This document shows, in pieces, positions 21,675-31,786 of a stretch of DNA of 64,000 nucleotides; position 1 is the stretch's first letter; the number at the start of each line of letters is the position of its first letter. Below the pieces are notes generated by a model that was not told the origin of the DNA, ran no database searches, and was given only the letters and a program-made list of their open reading frames with translations. A program made the position numbers and the translations under genes. The stretch is from Candidatus Altimarinota bacterium (GTDB lineage: Bacteria; Patescibacteriota; Gracilibacteria; BD1-5; UBA6164): positions 31,986 through 95,985 of the forward strand of contig JAQVFO010000003.1 of NCBI GenBank assembly GCA_028697205.1, in the 5' to 3' direction.

Positions 21675-21712
21675 AAAAAAGTAGTATGGAATAAAATCCA
21701 TACTACTTTTTT
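21675..21712. terminator. Bidirectional terminator
   Basis: 16-bp perfect stem AAAAAAGTAGTATGGA / TCCATACTACTTTTTT with a six-base loop, between converging genes. Confidence 0.88.
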
Positions 21713-21736
21713 ATTGTTTCAATTTAAATTAATATT

Positions 21737-23731
21737 TTAAAGTCTAAAATTATAATCATCAGGAATATATTTTTGTTTTATTGCTGACATACATTTTGTT
21801 ACATTGTTATGCCAATTATAATCACTTGATGCATAAATAGATCAATCTTTATTCCCAAATCTACTTAAATCCTTTAATTCATTATATTTTCATAAAAATT
21901 TATTGTTTAAAGTAAAGACTATTCATCTTACTCAATCTCTAGCACTCATCATAGTTTTTGTATCTCATGAATCTGTATTTCATACATTTCACACATTGTT
22001 ATCTGTTTTTGTAAATCTTCATAATCATGTTTCAGCAACACCTATACACATTATAAATGTTGGATCTATATTTCAGTCAAGAGATTCTTCTACCCACATA
22101 TTCCAATCTTTAAATCATCAAACTGCATATTGATCTAATAAGCTTTTTTGTCTTTCTACCTCTGTTAATCAATCAAGTTTTAACCCTCTTTCATTTGCAG
22201 CAACTTCTTGATATTCATATCATTTTCTAATTTTGAAATCATTATAAAATTTGTATTTATATTTCTCTGGTAATTCTCAAAATGCTAGATATGATGTATC
22301 TAAGAAATCTAAAGGATCAACATAATCTTTATTTTGAAATACTTCAAAATGTAAATGTGGTCAAGTAGTTAATAATCAAGCTCATTTAGTTCAGAATTCT
22401 CATCAACTTTTTGCAAATACTTCTCATTCTTTTACATAATCATATTGTTTAACAAACACTTCATTTAGATGACCATATACTGTAACAAATCAATCACTAT
22501 GTTTTATTGCAACGTATGAGTAATCTTCGCTATCAGGTGGATTTAAAAATATAACATATCAATCAGCTGCAGCTTTTACAGAAGTTCATTGTGGACTAAC
22601 TATATCTATTGCATTATGGTCAGCTCAGATTTCTTTTTTATAATTTTCATCATGAAAATATGCACTTATACCATATGCTGGAGTAATTGGCCATTTAAAT
22701 GGATTATCTCAAATGTAATTTAATTTTTGAAGTTGTGATTCTCAAAATATAATTTTATTTAACTCAATACATTTATCTGACATTTTATATAATTTTTCTT
22801 CATCTGTTGTTAAATCAACATATTCACAATTATATTGTTTTAATAATTTATTTTTAGTATTTTTAAAAACAATACTTTCTTTTAATTCTTTTAACTTAAT
22901 ATTTTTTTCTATAGCTAATTTGTCTTTTATATATTTTTGATACAATCATTCTTTTCATTTTGTAATCTCTAAAACCCTTTGTTTAAACTCTTTTTTATCA
23001 TCTAAAACTTTTTTTTCTATCATTAAGTTTTTTCTTAGATTTTTTAATTCTTTTTCATTATTTTCTAAATTTATTTTTTGTACATATAAAGCTCAAACAT
23101 ATTCTCTATGTTTTTCTATAAGCTTTTGCCCAGTAATCTCAATCATAGATTTAAAATGCAAATCATTTATAACTTCTCATATATCTTCTCAATTCAAAAT
23201 TATACTTTTTATATTATCCATTTTTCATTCATCAAAAGTATAATTTCATTTTTTATATATATAAGTTATATAATCTAGCATAACCTTTCTATTATCTTCT
23301 ATTTTTTGTTTTAAAGAATCAATTGTTTTTTTACTTTCATCAATTTCTTTCTTTGTTTCTATTACTTTTAGATTTATACTGTTTACATCAGTAATTTTAT
23401 CCTGTATATCTTTATCAAGTGAAGCAATTGAATTTTCCAATGAACTTACTCTTTCTAATAACATTTCATTTTGTTGTTCTAAATAAAGTCTTTTTGTTTC
23501 TGTTTTTGACTTTAAAGTACTATATAAGTCAACTTTATTTGAAGAATTTATTAAAGCTGCACTATCATTTTCGTCAAAAAAATCATTATTATCAAAGATA
23601 TTTTTCATTTGTTCATTTTGAAAATTTTCCAATATTGTTTTCTTTTGATCTGTTGATAAGGTATCTGCAAATGCGCTATTTGAAAATAATAATATATTTA
23701 TTAAAAATACTGAAATTATTTTATTTATCAT
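21737..23731 (-). CDS. Secreted murein hydrolase: coiled coil, M23 peptidase and C-terminal lysozyme-like domain
   Basis: 664 residues. Signal peptide MINKIISVFLINILLFSNSAFA, then about 300 residues of coiled coil (NEMLLERVSSLENSIASLD, ETKKEIDESKKTIDSLKQK) as in EnvC/NlpD-like activators. An M23 (LytM) domain follows with HNAID near residue 371 and HLHFEV near 457, the zinc-binding residues of an active endopeptidase. The last ~110 residues are separate: IDPTFIMCIGVAETGLRR with a Glu near 563 placed as in lytic transglycosylases, then DNNVGNVGNTDSGDTKTM and a C-terminal Cys. It would cut cell-wall peptides and perhaps glycan strands. An upstream ATG at 23794 adds only a hydrophobic extension; 23731 gives a proper signal peptide. 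Confidence 0.88.
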
Positions 23732-23852
23732 TTTTGTTTTTGTTTTAAATAATTTATCTACTAGTATTTTAACATATATAAAAAAAAATATCAAAATTTT
23801 AGCTTGACAAGTATCGCTTAGTTTTTAAAGTTAAATGGTATTTTTATAAAAA

Positions 23853-23879
23853 AATAAGCTTTATTTTAAAAAGCTTATT
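23853..23879 (-). terminator. Rho-independent terminator
   Basis: Ten-bp stem AATAAGCTTT / AAAGCTTATT with a seven-base loop, followed on the minus strand by a T-run, 22 bp behind the stop of the 125-residue gene. Confidence 0.8.
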
Positions 23880-23901
23880 AAATATAATTTTATTACAAAT
23901 A

Positions 23902-24279
23902 TTATTTTTCTTCTAAATTTTTTATAAATAATTCTAGAAACAAAAATAATACAAATATTACAATAAAATTTACAAAATTAAATATTTCAAAATAATAAAA
24001 AATGATGTTTAATAAACAAAACAAACTGATAAAAAACCCTTGTCTAAAACTCGTATAAACATGATATAAGAATACATCTCCCCTATAATAAATTTTTTTA
24101 AAAAAATAAAAAGTTAATGATAAAAATGTTGTTAATGATAAAACAAAAGAAATAATTATTGAAAAAATTCCTATTATTTGGCTTGTATAAGGATCTACAA
24201 AGTTTAAAACTAATACAAAAGATATGAAGCTAATAATAAATACAATAAATATTAAAAATAGTAGAAATCTTTTTTTCAT
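23902..24279 (-). CDS. Small integral membrane protein
   Basis: 125 residues, with no TGA codon. Four predicted helices: FLLFLIFIVFIISFISFVLV, IIGIFSIIISFVLSLTTFLSL, GFFISLFCLLNIIFYYF and FIVIFVLFLFLELFI, with a short basic loop (FKKIYYRGDVFLYHVYTSFRQ) and a charged end NLEEK. The charge pattern puts both termini inside. Similar four-helix proteins occur next to cell-wall hydrolase and transporter genes in CPR genomes, but I recognise no named family. It lies 32 bp downstream of the 366-residue membrane protein, probably in one operon. Confidence 0.7.
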   Translation of the reverse strand: MKKRFLLFLIFIVFIISFISFVLVLNFVDPYTSQIIGIFSIIISFVLSLTTFLSLTFYFFKKIYYRGDVFLYHVYTSFRQGFFISLFCLLNIIFYYFEIFNFVNFIVIFVLFLFLELFIKNLEEK

Positions 24280-24311
24280 AAATTAAAAAGTTTAATTAAA
24301 GATTATAAATT

Positions 24312-25412
24312 TTATCAAATTATACTTTTAAAAACAGATTTTTTTGACAAGATTTCATGTTTATAAAAAGATACAACAACCATTTCAAGTAAGCCAAAAA
24401 TAAGTAAAAAATTAATAATAACAAATAGGTATGTAAGATAAAAATAAGTAGTTTCAAGACTCTTTAAATCTTGAGATAATAAATTTGAATAATCTAGTTT
24501 TATTTTATTTATATAATAATTGCTTGAACTATTCTCTAAAGTCTTTTTCTGATCATCTGTTAAAGTTTGAAAATCTTGATAATTTCTAACATCTTGTAAT
24601 GATGATGAAAAATGATCACCTAAAGATCAAAAAGGTAAAATAATTATAGTAACTATTACAATCATAGTTATAAATCTAAGCAAAGTAGTTAATGATTTAG
24701 TATGTTTATATGATTCTTTTAAATAAAAAGATATTTTTTCATCTGCATCATATTTTTTATTATCTGATAACATAACTACAGCAAAATATAGCCTATATCA
24801 AATATATAGAAATGCTAATAAACATATAGTAAATAACGTAAATGTTACAATAGTAAAAGGATTAAATCTACTTGAATTTATCATAGTTTGGACTCAATCA
24901 CTTCATCAAAACATAAAAAATATAATTAAAAATAGTACCAAGAAAATAAGTACAGGAATAAGCATATATAACGCTACCATTGATATTACTCACATAAACT
25001 TTTTTATAAGTTTGAAATCAAAATAACTATTCTTCAAATATGACATTTTTTCTCAATCCAAATAAGTAAGGTTCAATTTTGTAAATAACACTTTTCTATA
25101 ACTATAAGCAAATAACATAGTTAATCATCAAAGTAAAGAAAATAACATAAATATAATAAATATTACTGGATGTTCTCCTAAAAATGATAACATTGATAAT
25201 ATATTTATTTGAAGTCAATCAAAATATACTTGTAATCAAAAAGAAAAATATAAAATTATCAAAACAATTATGAATGGTAATGCCATTAAAAATCAAAGTA
25301 AAATTTGAGCAATAGAAATAACTATCTTGCTTATATTCCAATGAATAAAATTTTTGTAAGGAATCAATACATCTTTTGAAATATTTTTTATTAATTTAAT
25401 TGTAGATTTCAT
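24312..25412 (-). CDS. Polytopic membrane protein, about seven helices
   Basis: 366 residues. A basic N-terminal tail (ISKDVLIPYKNFIHWNISK) precedes helices ISIAQILLGFLMALPFIIVLI, EHPVIFIIFMLFSLLGGLTML, FMGVISMVALYMLIPVLIFLV, FTIVTFTLFTICLLAFLYI and, after a charged cytoplasmic loop (DADEKISFYLKESYKHTKS), two more towards the C-terminus with an ~80-residue extracytoplasmic loop between them. The pattern resembles uncharacterised DUF-type membrane proteins with paired helices and re-entrant Gly-rich turns. No transporter signature is seen. Function unknown. Divergent from the sugar-phosphate transferase gene. Confidence 0.7.
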
Positions 25413-25560
25413 ATAGGTTATAATTATTAAATTTTTAGAGTTATAAAATTATAGATAGAAATTTTATTATAATTTTATTTTCAAATTTTAATTAAAAATA
25501 CTTAATTTGCAATTCCAAAACAAAAAAATAAAATATATAAAATTAAATATACTTTTTTTG

Positions 25561-25583
25561 TAAATTCCTATCTTCGCAGGAAT
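25561..25583. repeat. Short hairpin repeat, copy 1
   Basis: TAAATTCCTATCTTCGCAGG AAT with TTCCT and AGGAA arms. A related element is at 31721-31745. It stands 20 bp before the start of the sugar-1-phosphate transferase gene, inside a 190-bp divergent spacer. It resembles the dispersed palindromes seen in some compact bacterial genomes (inference). Confidence 0.4.
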
Positions 25584-25602
25584 AAGAATAATAAAAACAT
25601 TT

Positions 25603-27069
25603 ATGAAAAAATATGAAATTACATTTTCAATTGTAAAAATCCCACTAGACTTTTTAATCGTGTTTTTGTCTTTCTTTATAGCTCGTGAACTCAGATTAAT
25701 AACTGATTGAATTCCATGAGTTGTTTTACCTATACAAACTATATGAGATGATAGTTTAGCTAAATTTGCGCTCTTTGGAAGTTTTTTATATATATTTATT
25801 CTTGCTAGTCATAAGCTTTATCAAATAAAAATCTCAAATTCAAAAATAAAAGAAATTTTAGAACTTGTTAGGTACTGAATTTATGCTTTTATATTTTTCT
25901 CTGTTTTTGCTTATCTTTGAAAATGATTCATATATGAAAAAAATGAGATTCCAAGACTTATAATCCTTTATTCCTTTATAATTGCTACTTTTTTTAATAT
26001 TTTAACTAGGCTAGTTTTAAATAAAATACAAAACTATTTACTAGAAAATAAAATAATTCCTAAAACAAAAATTCTTCTAATAAGTAACAAAAGTGAAAAT
26101 GAGCTTCAAGAAATTATAAATGATATTAAAAATGCACATATCTACAAAATAATTTGATATATAAATAAAAAAAACATTAATATAGAAAATTTAAAGTACT
26201 TATGAAATTTAAATAAGTTAGAAGAGAAATTAAAAGATATTGATGAAATACTATTTATTGATAGTGATTTCAATAATAATGAGTTGTTTAAGATTTGGGA
26301 GCTATGTAAAATTTATTGAATAAGATATAGGTATATAACAAACTTATTTGATATTACAAAGTTAAACACTGAACTAACTCTTATAAATAATATTCCAGTT
26401 ATAGAAATAAAAAATACCTCTCTAGATAGTTGGTGAAGAGTTATAAAAAGGTCTTTTGACTTAATCTGAAGTTTTATATGAATAATTGTTTTATTACCTG
26501 TCTTTATAATTATCTGAATACTTATAAAAATAGAAGACCCAACTTGACCTGCAATTTATAAAAACAGAAGAATATGACAAAAATGAAAAGAATTTAATTT
26601 ATATAAGTTTAGGTATCTTAAATGGAAATATTGTGTAAAAGATTGTTATTGAGTTAATCCAAATGAAGATGAAGCATTGAAATATGAACAAGAACTTATA
26701 AAAGAAATGTCAGTAAGAAATTGACCTTTATACAAAATTAAAAATGATCCTAGAAAAACTAAGATATGAAATTTTATAGAAAAATATTCAATAGATGAAC
26801 TTCCTCAACTTTTCAATGTTTTTATATGAAATATGAGTTTAATATGACCAAGACCACACCAACCAAGAGAAGTTGAAAAATATGAAACTCATCATAAAAG
26901 AGTACTAACTATAAAACCATGAATTAGTTGAATGGCTCAAGTAAATGGAAGAGAAACTAATTCTTTTGATGATGAAGTAAAGCTTGATACTTTTTACATA
27001 GAAAATTGGAGTTTACTTCTTGATTTAAAAATTCTTTTCAAAACAATTGGTAGTGTAATAAAAAGATAA
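25603..27069 (+). CDS. Undecaprenyl-phosphate sugar-1-phosphate transferase
   Basis: 488 residues. Polyprenyl glycosylphosphotransferase (WbaP/EpsL type) that starts a surface-polysaccharide repeat unit by moving a sugar-1-phosphate onto undecaprenyl phosphate in the inner membrane. N-terminal four-helix bundle (DFLIVFLSFFIARELRLI and onwards), a CoA-binding-like middle (KTKILLISNKSENELQEII), then a membrane anchor (GRVIKRSFDLIGSFIGIIVLL) and the catalytic part: ILIKIEDPTGPAIYKNRRIGQKG, FNLYKFRYLKW, EKYSIDELPQLFNVFIGNMS, LIGPRPHQPREVEKY and IKPGISGMAQVNGR. All hallmarks are present. TGA encodes the Gly of IGPRP and PGISG. The sugar is unknown. Confidence 0.93.
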
Positions 27070-27113
27070 TAGAATAAAAAAATACAAATATAATTTGTAT
27101 TTTTTTATTCTAT
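27069..27113. terminator. Bidirectional terminator
   Basis: 21-bp stem ATAGAATAAAAAAATACAAA / TTTGTATTTTTTTATTCTAT around ATA. It touches the TAA of the transferase gene and contains the tsaE stop (27105-27107). Confidence 0.88.
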
Positions 27114-27506
27114 AGTAATTTCCCTCTCATCTTCATTTTTAGTCTTTTTTAACTTTATACTTATATCTGGTTTATAATATTTTTCAATTACCTCAGGCCA
27201 TTCAATAATTATAATTCAATCATTATTATCAAGTATCTCTTCTCATCAAATAGCAAAAAATTCATCATAATTTTTAAGTCTATATAAATCAAAATGGTAA
27301 ATATTATTATTTCTTATTTTATATTTATTATAGTATGTATATGTTGGACTTGTAATATCTCATTTAAATCATAATAAATCATTTACTATATGTTTTGCTA
27401 TAGTTGTTTTTCAAGCTCATAAATCTCCATATAAAAATATTATACTTGGAATTTCAATTGTAATATCTATTTTCTTTATGTCATCAATAAAATATTTTTT
27501 TACCAT
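27105..27506 (-). CDS. tsaE: tRNA threonylcarbamoyladenosine biosynthesis ATPase TsaE
   Basis: 133 residues. TsaE is the ATPase that helps TsaB/TsaD install N6-threonylcarbamoyl on A37 of ANN-decoding tRNAs. The P-loop LYGDLGAGKTTIAKHI lies at residues 25-40. The family-specific ITSPTYTYYNKY and the IYHFDLYRLKNYDEFFAIG block follow, with the C-terminal IIIIEWPEVIEKYY. Length and motif order are standard. It is a single gene, convergent with the sugar transferase. Confidence 0.95.
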
Positions 27507-27597
27507 TTCAAGTTAATTAATGTCTAAAAATTTGATTTAATAAAAATTTTAGTATATAATATTTAAAAGTTAATTATTTCCTAATAAAAATAAAAAC

Positions 27598-27951
27598 ATG
27601 GAAACTTTAATAGAAATAAATAAAAAAGATGTAGACTGAGTTATAGTATTTGAATTTAGCTGAGAATTAGATGAGACAAATGCTGATAAAACATTTTCAT
27701 CTATTTATGACAATATATGAAGTTTTGAATGAAAAAAAATAATTCTTAATTTTGCTTGATTAAAATATCTGAATTCTAAATCAATTGGTTATATAGCTGA
27801 TATATTTTCAAATATTGATGAAAATAATGGTAAAATGTATATTTGCGAATGCAAAGAATTAGTAAAAGATGTTTTAGAATTAGTTGGTATAACTACTATT
27901 GTTCCAACAGTTACTACTGAGACTGAAGCACTTAAAGCAATTAATTCATAA
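27598..27951 (+). CDS. STAS domain protein (anti-sigma factor antagonist type)
   Basis: 117 residues, one STAS domain of the SpoIIAA/RsbV kind: VIVFEFSGELDETNADKTFSSI, KKIILNFAGLKYLNSKSIGYIADIF, GKMYICECKELVKDVLELVGI and VPTVTTETEALKAI. In RsbV-like proteins a Ser in the D-S-x-G loop is phosphorylated by a partner kinase; here LNSKSIG carries Ser residues at that place. No kinase or phosphatase partner is adjacent. It may act in a signalling relay or, less likely, as a lipid-transport STAS subunit. Confidence 0.82.
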
Positions 27952-27959
27952 TAAACAAA

Positions 27960-27998
27960 AAATAAAAAAACGAAGGATAATCCTTCGTTTTTTTATTT
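27960..27998. terminator. Bidirectional terminator
   Basis: 18-bp perfect stem AAATAAAAAAACGAAGGA / TCCTTCGTTTTTTTATTT with a TAA loop, between the STAS gene and the converging 113-residue gene. Confidence 0.9.
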
Positions 27999-27999
27999 C

Positions 28000-28341
28000 T
28001 TATAATAATTTTAGATACCTACTTTTAAATCATTCTTCAATTTCTTTTAATGATTTTAATTTAGATTCAAAAACAGATAATAATTCTAAATCATCTGAAA
28101 ATAAAACTCATAAAAATATTAAAAAAGTATCATAAGATGTACCTGAATTTAATGATTCATATTGGTTAGCAAAATCTAATAATCTATTATTATCTAATCA
28201 TAAAATAAAAGATTTAATATCAAAAACTTCATCTGGTGTGAAATCTATAAATCTTTTTTTTCTTAATAAATCTATAGAATTATTAAAAAGATAATCTCAA
28301 TTTTCTATTCAATTTTCCTGTCATTCTAAATTTAAAGCCAT
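28000..28341 (-). CDS. Hypothetical protein, paralogue of its neighbour
   Basis: 113 residues, acidic and helical, no signal peptide. Contains FTPDEVFDIKSFILGLDNNR, LLDFANQYESLNSGTSYDTF and LGVLFSDDLELLSVFESKL. The same pattern recurs in the next gene upstream (28348-28665), so the pair arose by duplication. Last gene of an operon that runs from the MutS-like gene through the Nudix gene and the glycosyltransferase. Its stop is just outside the shared terminator. Function unknown. Confidence 0.7.
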
Positions 28342-28347
28342 ATATAA

Positions 28348-28665
28348 TTAGTTACTTAATAATAAATCAACTTCTCATCAAATATTATCTTCATTACATC
28401 TTGATATAAAAATAAGTTTATTAGTTATTTTTATAGATATTTCTCTTTCATCTAGAAAAAGCCACTCAACAAACTCAAAAAAAACAAGACTCATATTTTC
28501 AAGAGTATTAAATTTATCAGCAAAATTTACCAAAGCACTATCTGATAATCATTTAACATAATTTTTTAATTCTACCTTTTCAATATTAGATAAATTTATA
28601 AGTCATTTTATTCTTAATAAAGCCATCCAATCATCAGAATCCATAATTTTTAAAAACTCTCACAT
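28348..28665 (-). CDS. Hypothetical protein, paralogue of its neighbour
   Basis: 105 residues, helical and acidic. LSNIEKVELKNYVKGLSDSA, LVNFADKFNTLENMSLVFF and VEWLFLDEREISIKITNKL align with the gene at 28000-28341. Its ATG (28665) is two bases from the stop of the glycosyltransferase and its stop is 6 bp before the next ATG, so translation is coupled. Nothing indicates function. The operon suggests a link to envelope polysaccharide, but that is only positional. Confidence 0.7.
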
Positions 28666-28667
28666 AT

Positions 28668-29765
28668 TTACTTATTATAAACTAAATTTTTTAATTTTTT
28701 ACTAAAATTATCTAAAGAAAAATCTTTAGCTCTTGATTCACAATCACTTCTCATTTCAAGACATTTTTTTGGAGTTAATAACTCTATAGCATTTATTATA
28801 TCCTCAACTTTGGCATCTTTATCAATCAAAATTCAAGTTTTTCAATCAATTATACTTTCTTTTAATCATCAATCATTTACTCAAATTACAGGCTTTCCTG
28901 CTGCCATACTTTCGACTGGACTCATCCCAAAATCTTCATCAATTGGTATATAAATAGTTGCTATACTATTACCTATATAATCTGTAAAACCTATATTTCA
29001 TGGAAGAGTTACAAACTCTATATTTTCACAACCATATGCAAGTGTAAAAATCTTTTGTCTTTGTGGATCATTTTCTCCATAAATTACAATAAGTTTCTTT
29101 GATTTTAGTATCTTAAATGCTTTTACAATTTTGTCAACTCTTTTTGCATCACTTAATCTAGCAAAACTTAAATAATAATCTTTTTGTCATAAAAATTTAA
29201 ATTTTTCTAAATCAACTGGTGGATAAAGTACAGTAGCATCTATTCATAAAAAATTTTTTATTCTTCTTTTTGTATTTTCTGAATTTGTAAGAATTAAATC
29301 CATAGATTTAACATCTCTTTCATACATATTTCTAAAAACTTTACATGCAAGTTTAAATAATCATCTGAGAAAATAAGGAGTTTTTTGTAAATATAAACTA
29401 TGTAAATCATATAAGTACCTTGGTGGAGTATGACAATAATAGATTTTTTTCTGAATTTTTGAACAATTTCTAACAGCACTTATACAGTCTCATGAAAAAA
29501 TAATAGTTTCGTAATCCCTTAAAAAACTAGTTTTGAATAAAAAAGCAAATTTTAATTTAATATGTCTAAATCATTTTTTAAATATTTCACTTGAAACTGT
29601 GATCATCTTTCATTTAAATCATTCTTTTCTTAGATCAAAACTTCATTTACTAAAAAATCCTGAAGCTATATCTGCTTCAAGAGATTTTCACATCATCATT
29701 ATAAGCCTTTCTCATCATCATTTATAGAGAAAAGTATCATGTAGAATTATTGTTTTATTTTGCAT
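28668..29765 (-). CDS. GT4-family glycosyltransferase
   Basis: 365 residues, GT-B fold. The N-terminal part has LHDTFLYKGGGERLIMMM, the acceptor-side glycine loop (the three Gly are consecutive TGA codons). The C-terminal half has LYPPVDLEKFK, YYLSFARLSDAKRVDKIVKA, and the nucleotide-sugar site EDFGMSPVESMAAGKPVIGV with the EX7E motif, then GGLKESIIDGKTGILI. Retaining transfer from an NDP-sugar to a lipid- or glycan-linked acceptor at the inner membrane face is expected. Probably builds the surface glycan initiated by the enzyme at 25603. Its start overlaps the end of the Nudix gene by 11 bp. Confidence 0.9.
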
Positions 29766-30219
29766 AATCTAAATTTAAATACATTTTAGTTGCATCAAGA
29801 CATCAACTGAAAAAGTAATCTTCTAAAACTATTTCATTTAATTTTACCCATTTAAAAGCCTGATGTTCTTTTGATATTTTTATCTCTTCATTATGTTTCA
29901 GTTCTCATTCAAAAAATAAATAAAATATATAATTATCTTCTTTTATTATTTTCCTTTCTAAAGCTGAAACCTTGTGTTTTCCAATTCAAACTACTTTATT
30001 TATTATATCTACTTCTTTAATTCATGTTTCTTCAAATATCTCTCTTTTAAGTATATCTATATTATTTACTTTAAACTCATCTTCATTAATTCTTCATCAT
30101 GGAAAATCATACATTCAATGAAAACTTGAATCATCTGGTGCTTTTAAAATCAAGATTTCTCAATTTTTGTTTTTTAAAAAACATTTCAATGATACATTAT
30201 AATTAGCTATTTTACTCAT
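29755..30219 (-). CDS. Nudix hydrolase
   Basis: 154 residues. The Nudix box is complete: GGRINEDEF, then KREIFEETGI, with an insertion of a few residues inside the x7 spacer. The preceding MYDFPGGRI and the starting region SLKCFLKNKNGEILILKAP are typical of MutT/NTP-type Nudix proteins; YDFPGG suggests a nucleotide or nucleotide-sugar substrate, not further definable. It lies 3 bp after the MutS-like gene, so a role in clearing damaged nucleotides is possible. Confidence 0.87.
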
Positions 30220-30222
30220 AAT

Positions 30223-31608
30223 TTATACTTTTTCTTTTAATTCACTTAACTTATTTAGTGCTTCAATTGGTGTGAGCGAATTTATATCCAGATTTTTTAA
30301 ATTTTCAAGTACTTCTCAATCTTTTTCTATATAAACTATTTCTACTTCTTTTTCTTTTTTATCAATTCCAAGTGATAATTGTTTTGTATGTGAATTATTA
30401 TGACTTAATTCAAGTTTCTTAAGCATTACCCTTGCTTCATTTATTATACTTTTATTTATTCCTGCAAGTGATGCTACTTCTAGTCAATAGCTTTTCTTCA
30501 TTCAACCTGGAACTATTTTTCTAAGAAATACTATATTATCTTCATTTTCCCCTACTGCAACAGAAAAATTTTTAACTCAACCCAAAGTTTTTGATTCATC
30601 TACAAGTTCATGGTAATGAGTTGCAAATAAAGTTTTTGCTTTTATCTTATCATGATTTTCTTTAAGAATTGCCCAAGCTAAACTCATCCCATCATAAGTA
30701 GAAGTTCATCTTCAAATCTCATCAATTATAACAAAACTATTTTTTGTGGAATTATTCAATATATTTGCCATTTCTTGCATCTCAACCATAAAAGTTGATT
30801 GTCATAGATACAAGTTATCTGACGCTCAAACACGAGAAAATATCTTATCTGTTATAGGAATTATAGCTGATTTTGCTGGAATAAATGATCATATATGTGA
30901 CATAAGTATAATAAGTGCATTTTGGCGAAGAAATGTAGACTTTCATCACATATTTGGCCCAGTAATTATATGCACATAGTCATTTGATGTTAATTCTAAA
31001 TCATTTGAAATAAAGTCAGTCGTAATTTTTTCTATTATTGGATGTCTTCATCACTTGATTTGCAAATCATAATTCTGACTTATTTGTGGTTTTGTATAAT
31101 TTCACATATAAGCAACTCTTGATAGAGATGTTATAAAGTCTACTTTTGAAATTTTTTCACTTAATTCTTTAATATCTTTGAAACTATCAAGAATCTGCTC
31201 TCTAATTCTCAAAAATTCTTTGTATTCTAAATCTGCTAATATTTGTTCTCACTCGATTATTTCTTTCTCAAATTGTTTTAATTCTTCAGTTATATATCTT
31301 GAAGCATTTACCAAAGTTTGTTTATATACAAAATCATCTGTAATTTTTCCTGTTTGATTTTTTGAAATTTCAATAAAATATCAAGTTATATTTGTATATT
31401 TGATTCTAAGTGTAGATATTCAAGTTTCATTTATCAATCTTGCTTGATAATTAGCTAACCATTCACGAGAATTATTAATTTTATTTCTTATTTTATCTAT
31501 CTCACTATTAAATCAATCTTTGATAATATTTCATCAAGTTATAAGATTTTCTGGATCTTCTTTTATAGACTGGTCAATCAAACTTATAAGTTCTTTGATT
31601 TTTTGCAT
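30223..31608 (-). CDS. mutS: MutS-family ATPase lacking the mismatch-recognition half
   Basis: 461 residues against ~850 for MutS. The frame opens within the lever/clamp region ([36 protein letters not shown]) and contains a complete ATPase domain: RHPIIEK, Walker A ITGPNMGGKSTFLRQ near residue 218 (both Gly of GGK are TGA, 30943-30948), [20 protein letters not shown], Walker B FVIIDEIGRGTSTYDGM, ATHYHEL and the C-terminal [12 protein letters not shown] with [10 protein letters not shown]. Domains I and II, with the Phe-x-Glu mismatch wedge, are missing and not encoded in the 178 bp upstream. There is no Smr domain, so it is not MutS2. Either a reduced MutS or one half of a split gene. Confidence 0.88.
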
Positions 31609-31720
31609 AATTTTTAAAACTAAAATTGAAAATATTGTTTTTAAGATTATAAATATAACAATAGAAAATACAAAATAAAAAATTTAAAAATTTTGTATTA
31701 GCATTATTAATATTCTTTTA

Positions 31721-31745
31721 TAAATTCCTGATTTTGTAGGAATTA
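31721..31745. repeat. Short hairpin repeat, copy 2
   Basis: TAAATTCCTGATTTTGTAGG AATTA, with arms TTCCT and AGGAA. It matches the element at 25561 in both arms and flanks, and likewise stands upstream of a plus-strand gene in a divergent spacer. Confidence 0.4.
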
Positions 31746-31786
31746 TGAATTACAAAAAAACTAAGTACTAATCCCTGCTTTAATTT

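Noticed and set aside
23814..23819. TTGACA on the plus strand
   Set aside because: No -10 at a proper distance and no plus-strand gene downstream.
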